Positions 1 through 10,600 of a stretch of DNA of 64,000 bases are shown here, piece after piece (the stretch's first letter is position 1; the number at the start of each line of letters is the position of its first letter). The notes below the pieces were generated by a model. It saw nothing but the letters and a program-made list of their open reading frames with translations, ran no database searches and was not told where the DNA came from. This DNA is from Sceloporus undulatus (taxonomy: Eukaryota > Chordata > Lepidosauria > Squamata > Phrynosomatidae), in contig NC_056529.1 in the NCBI RefSeq assembly GCF_019175285.1, forward strand, positions 1,908,231-1,972,230, in the 5' to 3' direction. The translations under genes were made by a program, and so were the position numbers.

Positions 1-259
1 TGTGATAAGGGCCTGAGAAATGGCTGCTCCAGGGCCAGATCAGCTTCATTTGGACCTCTGCATCTGCAAAAGAGAGAATGGCAATGATGGAGGGAGGAAT
101 AGTCTTCCCAAGGGCTGGGTTCAAGGACCACTGGAGATCCCTCTTTGAGATGGATTCCCAAGAAGGACATCTGGGCTTGTCTGCAATCTCCTGGCCATTC
201 TTGGGGCAACGATTTAGACGAAAGCCCACCTAGTTTAGCTTGAACTCACTTGGATGTTG

Positions 260-345
260 TGGAGAGCCAGCGTTGCGCATTGGTTTGAGCATTGGACTTG
301 GACTCTGGGAGAGCAGAGTTCGAACCCAGACCTTGGAAGGTGAAG
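260..345 (+). repeat. tRNA-derived SINE fragment (squamate type)
   Basis: The segment has the layout of the squamate tRNA-derived SINE: a G-rich head, a 'ggtttgagcattggactt' stretch, then a B-box-like 'gagttcgaaccc'. Only the tRNA-like 5' part is present. The same family recurs near 2.3, 14.6, 27.1, 46.2, 46.4 and 63.9 kb. The family assignment is from memory of reptile repeats, not from a search. Confidence 0.6.
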
Positions 346-899
346 GCAAGGGATGCTCCTTATTGCTTGGCCACAGCAGCTGGTACTCAGCAGGTGCCAA
401 CCTTCGTGGGTTGTTTGCTTTTAAAGAGCCTTCCTTTTATTTCTTTTTTAAAAAGGACTAAATCCCTGCTGTTTCCTGTGAGCAAATCTGGAGGCCTTTT
501 CTCCCCCTTTCTGCTGACTGCCCCCCATTGCAGCCCCAGGGCAACCTGCAGGCCTCCATCTTCCTTTCCAGAGCCATCCGATCCAGGAACTGGCACAAAT
601 CTCTGGCAGTTTTGTATTCCAGAAGTCAGTGCTGTTCTCTGCCAGGGTCACTGGAGATCCAGCAATCAGGCAAACCTTCTTTTTTAATATTAAATACTTA
701 TTGAATTTTAAAGACCAACACACTTAATATTAGAAATATAAACTCATGCATACATTTATTCATCCAACTTCTTTGCTTATCTAACTAACATATAGTTGTT
801 GCCAGTCTACAATCCTTCATCCATGCAATCCTAAGCAACCACCACTTTTGCAGACCAAATATCTTTAACTTTGACTATTCCAATGTTGATTCGATCGTC

Positions 900-1102
900 T
901 TGTTCCATTTCTTGTCCCCTTGCGCTTTCCACCATCCCAACCTTTTACCTTTCCTTTACTCTCTTCCTTTACTTCTCTCTCTTTACCTCCTCCTTTCTTT
1001 CTTCCCTTATCCTTCCTTTAATCTTCTCTGTACCTATTCTTCCCTACTCTGTATTTGCTTTAATTCTTGCTGTTATCCACCTTGATCCTCAAAAGTGAGA
1101 TA

Positions 1103-1150
<48 letters not shown>

Positions 1151-1290
1151 TTTCCTCTCACTCCTCTTACTCTCTCCTTGTCCTCTCTTTCTTCTCTCCT
1201 TTCCCTTCTTCTTCTCCTTACTTTCTTCTATAGATGAAGCCTCCTCCCCCTCTTCTTCTCCTCCTCCTTTTTCTTCTAGGCCTCTTTACC
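900..1290. repeat. Pyrimidine-rich low-complexity tract with a (TTA)n microsatellite
   Basis: The + strand is almost entirely C and T for about 390 bases, interrupted by a run of about 14 TTA/ATT units at 1106-1149. Open frames across it encode only Leu/Phe/Ser/Pro-rich low-complexity sequence and are not genes. A second (ATT)n run lies at 1771-1799. Confidence 0.85.
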
Positions 1291-1804
1291 TTCTTAGCCG
1301 TGATCTTGGCATCCTTTGGGAGCCCAGACTCATCCAAGCATATGTTAATTAATCTAAAACATTCATATAATGCCCTTAATCAAAAATTGATTCCTGAGTT
1401 GCTCACAATGCGCAGAAGGGCCTTTGGAAAGGAGGCTTGCTGCCTTGGAGGCATCTCCAAAAAGCAACTCTTCTCTTCCCAAAGAAAAGTCAGGAGAGCA
1501 GCAAATGGGGGCAAATTTGGAAAAGCAGCCTTTCATCCTAACAGTTGTGGCAGAAGAAGAGTCTGGAAATTCAGGAAGCTATATGTCTATTTATGCATTT
1601 GTTGAAAAAGCACATAGACATCCATAGGGTTTCTAGCAGTTTCCATCCGCAGCAGCAGCATCCCTTTAGCAAAGCCAATGGGCCTCCATTGCCCACTCAA
1701 GACCAAGGGCTCCAGGAATACAGATCACAGCAAACTCTTCCAGAGGAGAAGAAACATTTGTCTTCTATGATTTTATTATTATTATTATTATTATTATTAC
1801 AGTT

Positions 1805-2130
1805 TACATTGGGCCCCAGGGTTGTTTTTCTCGGTTTCCCTTCCTGGCCGGTTTCTCCCGAACGTTGCAGCATGAAAGGGTTAAACCGCGCAAGACGTAT
1901 TTGTAACTTCAAAGAAGCATTTCTTAAATCAGAAATGAGCTCAGAGACGTACAAATAGATGCACACAAGAAAATGATGGGTTGCTCCCGTGTAATTTGAG
2001 CGTGGTTCAATGTGCGGATGGGCTTCCCGGGGGGATAAAAGGCACCCAACCTGTTATTAATACAATCCTTTTGGCAACCGATGGTTAGGCTCAGCTTTTG
2101 GGTTGCATCACCTCTCTTGCAAGGAGAGCG
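1805..2130. promoter_or_regulatory. Unique-looking non-coding block, candidate conserved element upstream of CALB2 exon 2
   Basis: Between a microsatellite and a SINE lies a complex-sequence block that matches no repeat family I recognise and has no long reading frame. It contains short A/T-rich cores (for example 'tgtaatttgagcgtgg') within mixed sequence, a texture often seen in conserved non-coding elements. The position is probably CALB2 intron 1. Function is inference only, and cross-species alignment would decide. Confidence 0.22.
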
Positions 2131-2299
2131 CAGCCCTTGCCTTCGGTTACGCTTTCCCTGCGACTTCTGTGACCCCATTATTGCCATTTCTCCAAAGGCC
2201 CCTGCAGTTTTGAACTATGCGTGTTCATTGCAGAGCTCTGGGAAATAAAGAATTGTGGACTACAACTCCCATAGTCCCCAGCCAGCAGAGAGACCAGAG

Positions 2300-2495
2300 A
2301 GAGCATGGTGGTGTGGCTTGAGTCTTGTGGGTTCGAATCCATGCCTGGCCCTGGAAACCCAATGGGAGGCCTTGGGCAAGTCACACTCTCTCAGCCTCTC
2401 AGGAGGGAATGGTGCCAAGAAGACCCTGCGATAGGTTTGCCATGGGATCATTGTAGGCTGGAAATGGCTTGAAGGCATCACAACATTCCAAATTA
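2300..2495 (+). repeat. tRNA-derived SINE, near full length
   Basis: It begins with a 'gtggtgtggcttgagtcttg' head and a B-box 'gggttcgaatcc'. The MIR-like core 'ccttgggcaagtcacactc' follows, then 'tctcagcctctcagg' and the tail 'ggaaatggcttgaaggcat'. This is the most complete copy of the SINE family in the window. Confidence 0.7.
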
Positions 2496-3289
2496 TTTTT
2501 GTCAAGCTCTCCTGCGCATGCTGGGAGCATGGGAGCTGCAGTCCACAAAGATAGCCTTTCCTAAGCACCATGGTCATTGTATCGGCAGCCTACAGAGGAT
2601 GGATGCCCACAAGGACACATCCATGCTGCTCCCTTTCAGCCGCTCTCTTGAGGAGGGCACCCATGGGACCCCTGCTTCGGAAGGGGCGCTCCTTGGGGCC
2701 ATTGAACGGCTGGCTTGCGGGGCCAGGCAGGTGGATGAAAAGACCCTGCAGAAACAATGCGCATAATGCACAACCTGCGGGGCTGTTTGCAAGATGGGAG
2801 ATTTGCTCTGTTTCAGATCCAGGGGGAGGCTGCAGCATTCCCACTGCTGCAATGGAGTCAGGCACCGGGAGTGGGACTTTGAAGGCTTTCTGGATGTTGT
2901 GGGACTGCAGCTCCCATCACTCTCAGGCTGCTACTTGTTCCTGATATCCAGCAGTATCAGTTGTTCCTGATATCCAGCTCTGATGATTGCTCTTGCGCCC
3001 CACAGTCCTCTCTTGCACCATCCACCTCCCCACCTGATTTTGCTAACCGTTCGCCCCAAAGAGACTTGACAGGAAAGCCATACACAACATGCCCCCCCAT
3101 GCCATCCTTTGGGACCCACAACCCAAAGCAATTAGATGGCACCACAATTAAAGCAATTAAAGGCACTTAGAGCATAGCTCCCAGCATCCCCAGCCCAGCA
3201 TGGCCAGGCAAAACGCTGCCTCTCAGTCAACAACGCACAAGGACACTTATTGCAGGCCATGTGCAGCAGCGTTTAGAGAGTTGCATAAA

Positions 3290-3470
3290 TGTCACACCGC
3301 ACACCATTGTGGCTCCATGCTATGAAATTCTGGGATTTGTAGCTTTGTGAGCTATTTGGCCTTCTCTGTCACAGCAGACTACATATTCCAGGATTCCAGA
3401 GGATGGAGCCCTGGCAATTAAAGTGTTGTCAAACTGTGTTAATTCTGCAGTGTGGCAGCAGCCTAAGCCC
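3290..3470. repeat. Palindromic non-autonomous DNA element (MITE), family A
   Basis: The two halves are rough inverted repeats. Each carries a 'ctatgaaattctgggatttgtag' or 'ccaggattccagaggatgg' type core and ends with complementary 'gcagaattaacacagtttgaca' type sequence. A partial copy sits at 11149-11235 ('tgatgcagtttgacactgctt'). The foldback structure and short length suggest a hAT-type MITE. No clear target duplication is seen. Confidence 0.5.
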
Positions 3471-3689
3471 AGGTTAGAAGCCCCACTGAGGCCTCAAGGC
3501 GATCCATGCTTACCCATTAAACATGTTGGAGCTTACATCTGAGAAGAGAACTGCCCCCACAGCAGCAGCTGCTGCTGCCATAGGGCTCATTCCATTGCCT
3601 TCCTAAACCAAACCGGTGTGTCTTGCATGCCATCCTAAGGCAGGGAGGGTGGGGTCAAACCTGCAAAAATAACAGCTCTCAGGCAGACC

Positions 3690-3805
3690 TGGAATTTGCA
3701 AATAAAAGGCTGAAAAGTCTTGCAGCCCCTTTGATGCTAGAACTGAAAGATAGGAGCATGAGTTTTCAAAGCCTACTTCCTCAGCTGCATTTGGGGAAAG
3801 CTTCT
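3690..3805 (-). repeat. Dispersed reptile repeat fragment
   Basis: It contains 'gtcttgcagcccctttgatg' and 'gcatgagttttcaaagcc' followed by 'tacttcctcagctgcat', in the reverse orientation of a repeat common in reptile genomes. A forward relative carrying 'cagactaacacggctatg' lies at 53755-53875. I do not know the formal family. Confidence 0.45.
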
Positions 3806-4400
3806 GAATTCAAAGTCCACAAAATATTAGAAGTGGGTCTTGAATTGTATTTGTAGGGCTGCTTCCTGCTGCCTTTTCAGGCCTAAGGGCAGCATGCCCT
3901 AAGCTTTAGGGCCGAGCCACAAGCCCCAAAAGCTGGAAGGAGGAGGCAAACGGGTGGTTAAATGCCACCTAATTCTGATGTATTGCCCTTGTTTCTGGAG
4001 GTTGGCTGCGTTTTGGAACTGCCTTCTTCCCCCAGAAAGGGTCCATCCATTCCTGGTTGAAAAATGGCATTGACAGAGCTTATCAATGTGGGTTCGGGGA
4101 AATGCCTCCATTTCTATTTTCCTCCTGGCTGCACTTGTAAATAGGGAGATACTGAATTCCAGCCCAGTCGCCAGAATGATGGCTAGGCCTTTGCTGGGGC
4201 TTTTCTCGGACTTTTTATTGATTTGTTTGAATTTGGGAGCTGTTTTGCACAAAGGCGACATCTCTCCTTATGCCCTTTCCTTCTGGACCAAGGTGGAAGG
4301 GCAGCTGGGGAAAGCCCTGGCTTTGGTTCCTTGGCTATGGGTAGTGACTTGGAGAAATCCTCTAAAGTTCAGACTAGAACGTAGAGTGGATTGCCCAGGC

Positions 4401-4455
4401 GAGGCCACCTTGGTCTGGAGGCCACCTTGGCCTGGAGGCCACCTTGGCCTGGAGG
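4401..4455. repeat. Short 17-bp minisatellite, about three units
   Basis: Three tandem copies of 'gaggccaccttggcctg' (the first with a T for C) are followed by a partial fourth. It lies in the intron just upstream of CALB2 exon 2. Confidence 0.75.
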
Positions 4456-4626
4456 TTGCCCACTGCAGCTGAAAGCCAAACTGACTGACTTTTGTGGCGA
4501 AGGGGATGCTGGGAGATGCAGATGAAGATATAGCCCCCAAGAGAGGCCTGGAGGTCAGGGTCCCCATCCTTTTCTCTGGCTCTGACCTCTCTCCTTTCTT
4601 CCGCTCCTTCTTTTCTCTCCTTGCAG

Positions 4627-7600
4627 GGAATGGCTACATCGAAGGCAAAGAACTAGAGAACTTCTTCCGAGAGCTGGAGCGCGCCAGGAAGGGGGCTGGC
4701 ATGGTAGGGCCGGGCATTTAATCAATCAATAGGACTTCCTTCCTGTCCCTCTGCCCTCCATTTCATCCCAAGGCTTCATTCAGCCCTTTTGCCCATCGAT
4801 GTGGGAGAAGAGCCTTTGCATGCCGTGGGCATACATCTAAGGGAGACTGGATTAACCTCCACTTTATTCATTTTCATTTTATTGAATTTATTAACATATT
4901 TGTGCCCCAGCCTCGGTTATGAGATCTTAGGGCACCATACAAGTACAGCCAAGTTAAATGCTTTGCAATGTATTTGCAGTGTATAAGCAATTTGCAATAT
5001 ATTTGAAACTGGCAGTAAAGAGGGTCATATGGATGTGGCTCTTCGCTCCCTTTCTTCTTCTCCAAAGACACTGGGCTCCTCTTTTTGGATTAATATGGCT
5101 GCTGTTTCATCCAAATGGTTTCTTATGGCCGTGGATGCTGTTGGGTGGGAAGCGGGTTCATAAAGCCATATCAAAAAATATGAGTCTCTCTCTCACATGC
5201 AGAGTCTTGTTTTATTGGAAAGAGAGAACCTTAAAGGGGACTTTGTCGGCAATCTATAGATCCTGTTGCTAAGACTCCTGCCAAGACAACAAGGGCTGCA
5301 TCCACATTGGAGGAATAACCCAGTTTGGCACCGCTTTTCAGCATCCTAGCTCAAAGCTATGGCATTCTGAGAGTTGGTGTATGTTGTGGGCTCCAGAGCG
5401 GAGCTCCCCTCTGCTCTGGGCCCACAACAAACTCCAACTCCCAGAATGCCATAACCTTGAGCCAGACAAAGTGGTGCCAAACCGGGTTATCTCTCCAGTG
5501 TGGATGCCGCCAAGGAGTGAGACACCGTGTCCATCCCAAATGAACCATAGACCCCAAAAGACGCCCTATAGCTCTCCCTCCAACTTTGCCCATTAAACTG
5601 AGCCTGCATGACTGTACGTTCCACCTTTCCTTTCTTTTCCTTTCCTTTTTTACAGGAGTCCAAAATTCCCAACTTTGCCGAGAAGATGCAGGAGTTCATG
5701 CGGAAATATGACAAAAACGCCGATGGGAAAATTGAGATGTCTGAGGTGAGCTGTGGGACTCTGGAAGGGAAGGGGTCTGGGGTCCTTTCCCCAAAGAGCC
5801 TCCCCAGAGCCTGTCTAGGGATACAGACTCCACTTGCCACCATCACTTTGATGACTTTGCCTTTGCGAGATGCAAACCTGGTGCAGTCGGCAATTTGGTG
5901 AAAAGTGTCTTTGGCCCTCTCTCTTCCTCCCAGAAACTAAGGAGAAAGCAGGCTGATATTTTTACCAGGACTGGTAGCAAGGCATTCTGCACATGCCCCA
6001 AGGCACTCTTCCTTCAGATGCCTTAGGGCACCAAACACAGGCTTCTGAGTTCTGGTGGGTGCTCAGATAAAGCCCCAAAGAGGCCTTCTGGCCCTGCTGG
6101 AACTGGGGAGCTCAGTCAAGTCTGCATTCTTAACCTGAATGCACCATTTCAGAGGCACTTGAGGTTCGAGGCCTGGCCTGGAAGAGGAGCTATAGAAGGC
6201 CATCCGCTCTCGGTCTGGGCTCAGATGGGCAGACGGCCGTCCTGGGAGCCCTTCTCCTCCCCAAGGGACCCTTCCCAGCAGCAGCTGAGGACTCAGGTGC
6301 TGGAGAGGCCAGGAATCCTCTCCAAAGCCATGGCTGACTGGGTCGTCCTCAAAGTAGCTCCCCAAACATACACACATACACCCTCCAAAAGCCACTGTCC
6401 TGAGCTCTGGGCTTTGGGTATTATTGCTGTTACTAGCAAGGGCAATACATCAGGTGTTGCGTTGCTGAGAAATACTTCCAAGAGATGGCTGCCCTTGTTC
6501 TGAGCTCCGCTCTGAGGCTGGCACTGTGCCCTCTTCCTCCTCCGTCCCTTCCTTCCTTTCCTGCAGCTGGCGCAGATCCTTCCCACCGAGGAGAACTTCC
6601 TTCTGTGCTTCCGGCAGCATGTCAGCTCCAGTGCCGAGTTCATGGAGGTAAGGAGATCCTGCAACGCATGAGTCCGCACTTATCCCTGACCAAAGGGGGC
6701 TAGTGAGCCTGCTATGCATCTGGGGCTGGACTTTCACAGAAGTCTCCCAGGAGCTGAAACAGGTTTGGTATCTTGGAGGTTTCCTTCAGAATTCAAGCTC
6801 AAACTTTGCATAGAGTCACCATCCAACAGGAACCACAGCTGCCTTTGGCACTGTAAGGTTATTGTGCTCTTTGCCATCATAGGCTGGTCCAGAGCTAAGT
6901 TATACGCACACAACTGGCTGAAAGGGCACCCTATAAGTATCTCCTCAGTAGTCTTCACTGCAGCTTTTCAAGGGCAGTGTTGCAGTGTAGAAGTGGCACA
7001 CAACCACACAGGCTTGTGTTGGAAGGCCATGCTTTGGATGCCCCTCCATGTGCCATACTACAGCAGGCAAGAGGAGGCAGACCGATAGTGCTCTTCAGCA
7101 GGTCTCTGGTTTGCATAGTAAGGAGAGCTGCATTTCATGAGGCCAAAGCTTGTGATGGCGTCAAGCCAAATGCATAGCTTGCAATGGTGTCACGTCAAAG
7201 ATAATAAAAGGAGCCAAGACTCTGCCTCAGACCAAAGGCCTAGCCCAGCTTTAGCTGCTGCTTCAGGGAAGACCTCCAGCAGGGCAGGAGTGCCATGGTG
7301 CCCTCCTTGCATCCTTCCTTCCAGCCCTCAACCTCCGATACACAGCTGGAAGCTTGCGTCAACTAGTGGAGGTTGCCTATAGCCCTCCTGACTAGTAGCC
7401 ATTAGTGATGGCCTCAGCTCCCACAAATGTATCCCACTGTGAAGCTATCTAGGTTGGCAGCATCACTCAACACTGGCAGCAGGGCAAACAGAGTTGGGCC
7501 ATCGGCTTCACTTTTCCAATCCGCAAGGTGACCTCCTTCAAGACACATACCTTCAAGCAGCTGGTCAGGATCGGGGTCCTGGCAGCTAAGGATCTGGCTC

Positions 7601-10600
7601 CATCCCAAAGATGTTGGCTGAACCCAAACGGGCTGCAGCCCAACTGACCCCTGGCACTTCTGCCCAGGAGAGGGATGTTGGCTGCACCAGAGCAGCGTAA
7701 ATTAGGAAGTGTCACCCGCGCAGCCATCTTGAGACGGCCGCCCAACAGCTGGGAAGCAGCAGCAGCAGCCGCAACCCATCTGATCAATTAAAACGAACAA
7801 TGGGAAAACTGATCCTGCACTTGGATGGATGAAACTGGAGTCCACCTGCTGTTGGCTAATGGGCAAATTAAGTGGCAAGGCCAGCGCAGGCCATGAAATA
7901 TTAACCCTCATCCCGCTCAGACAATAACCACTTATAATAATTTGTGCCTAAAATATTCATCCCTGTCATAAGGAGAGGGACCCCTTGGGACAGTGTTTTT
8001 CCACTGGTCAAGACCTCCTCTAAACAAAAGGCGAGAGATCCAGAACCTTCTCCCATGAATATGGGAGATTTGGAAATGCAGGGATGCCTTTAGTGAACAT
8101 TTTTTAACAGATGGAGAGGTCTCTTATGGATTTCCAGGTACAAGTTTATTGTTGATTTTAATTCTCTTTCCTCACCCCCCCCACCAAAAAAATTCCTTTT
8201 GCTACTGTCTTCTTCTTGTTCCGTTAGCCATTTCAAGGTATTTTGGGGGAGACAGCAGATAAATCCCCTAACAAAAAAACAAACAAAACCCCACAATCTC
8301 TCTCTTTATATTTATATCTATTAACCTATATACCTCTGCATACATACAGTCTTTGTTGCAAATCTCTGCTGTCTCTGTTACAGGCCTGGCGGAAATATGA
8401 TACGGATCGCAGCGGTTACATAGAAGCCAATGAGCTCCAGGTGGGAACCAGGAGAGACTCAAAGGAAGAGATAGGTTGTGTTTTAAAACCCCACAAAGTA
8501 TATCAAGAGGACCATCGGTTCACACACACACACACACACTGGCGCATGCCAGTGGTCACCTTTCTCACCTTTATTCCCAATTGTGCGTCCCAAGAAAACA
8601 TTCTAGGTTGAAGGGAGACTCCATGGCACAGCCATGTCTTCCTAGGGGCACATCCAGTGGCAGTACCGCAAACAGGCTCCTTTCCCCCATCTGCATAGGG
8701 AGAGACCTAGATGTTACGGTTCACGGTCTTCCTCCATGTTAACTCAAGAGTATCCTTTCCTGCAACTTGAGTCTGCCACTTCTAATCCCACCTTCTGTAC
8801 ACAGTAGTGCTTAAGATGTGACGCCAAAGGCTTTCATGGCCAGCATCCATAGGGTTTTTTGTGGGTTTTTCAGGCTCTGTGGCCATGTTCTGGAAGAGTT
8901 TATTCCTGTCGTTTCGCCAGCATCTGTGGCTTTGGCATCTTCAGCGATGCTTAAAATCTTCTTGCTAGAGCCTCCTTCCCTCTCGAGGGGAATGCTAATT
9001 TTGGAGATCTGGTGCTGAATCCCTCCACAAATCCCTCCGTCTTTCTTGTCCTCCCCCCCAGGGATTTCTGTCAGACTTGCTAGAGAAGGCCAACAGACCC
9101 TACGAGGAACCAAAACTGAAAGAATATACGCAGACCATCGTAAGTTGGAGAAGCGGAGCCCAGGGGCGGGTGGCAGGGGCTGTTCGGCTGCACTTGGATG
9201 CGGAGCGGAGGGGAGGAAAGGGGCTTTTCTGGTGAGCTTTTGGAGCCCAGATATTCACCGCGCAAGAGCCTGCGCCACTAACCAGCAGCCCCTTTGTGAC
9301 CCCACAGCTACGGATGTTTGACCTGAATGGAGACGGAAAGCTGTGCCTGTCGGAAATGTCACGGTAAGGTCTCCTTCTCTCGGCATTGACCACGTTCATG
9401 GAAATCCAGACTCATAGAGCTGGAGGGGGATCATAGACACAGAGTCCGACCCTTTGATCCGCAAAGGGTCTCTTTATGGAGACGTCCAGAGAAGGGGGCC
9501 CAGCTGTCTCCCGAGGCAATGGCTTCCACTGTCAAGATGTCCTTTCTAAGGCTGCAACAAAACCTATCCTCCTGTGACTTTAGACCAGTGGTCCCCAAAC
9601 TGTTACCTTTAAGAGCTTTTGGACTTCAGCTCCCAGAAGCCTCAGCCATGTCTGCCAATAGCCTGGGATTCTGGGGACCGAAGTCCAAAGTCCCTCAAAG
9701 GGCACGGTTTGGGGACCACTGCTGTTGCCCATGAGGCTCTGATGCTGCTTTCCTGCCGCTTTCCTTGCAGACTGCTTCCGGTGCAAGAGAACTTCCTCTT
9801 GAAATTCCAGGTAAAAAGGGAGTGCGCCTGGGTCCCTCTCTCTCTCTCTGGACGCCGAGCCTGTTTTAATTTCCACTCCTTCTCATTGCCTTTCGTTCCC
9901 CCTTTTTCTTTTCTGCAGGGAATGAAGCTAGATTCAGAGGAATTCAATGCTATCTTTGCTTTCTACGACAAGGTAGGAAAGTTAGAAGGAGAAACAGAAG
10001 CAGGAGAGCCAAGAGAGGACTTCAACTGTTATTATTTTTAGTAGTAGTAGTACTAGTAGTAGTACTGCAGTCATTCCACTTTCCATGGAGGTGGTCTTTC
10101 AGACTTCCATGAGGCAGGTCCTCCTAAGTCAATGCTGAGGAGCCATAATGCAGGTCCTGAAAACCCATGCTGCATTCAAACTGGAGAAGTAACCCAGTTT
10201 GGCACTACTTTAACTTGTTGTCTGGCTCAAGGCTATGGAATTCTGGGAGTTGGAGTGTGTTGTGGGGTCCAGAGCGGAGCTCTGCTCTGGGCCCACAACA
10301 AATGCCAACTCCCAGAATTCCACAGCCTTAAGCCAGGGCAGTTAAAGCGGCACCAAACCAGGTTATTTCTCCAGTGTGGATGCAGCCACAGTAAATGTGG
10401 GCCAGGAACCTGAAATTGACCCCGGCACAAGGTCACTGATCCCCTGCTGCAGAATGCAGTTCCTGGCGGACCTCAGAGGGAAAATGGGTCTCTCCAGGCC
10501 TCAGGGTCTTTGCAAAGACCAAAGCAAAAAGGTAACCATTATAAAGCAGGTTATAAAGGTTCTTATTACAAAGCAAACCCATCAGTGCAGAGGAGGAGAA

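Noticed and set aside
871-1098. Leu/Phe/Ser-rich frames that look like membrane segments
   Set aside because: They arise from a pyrimidine-rich tract and a TTA microsatellite.
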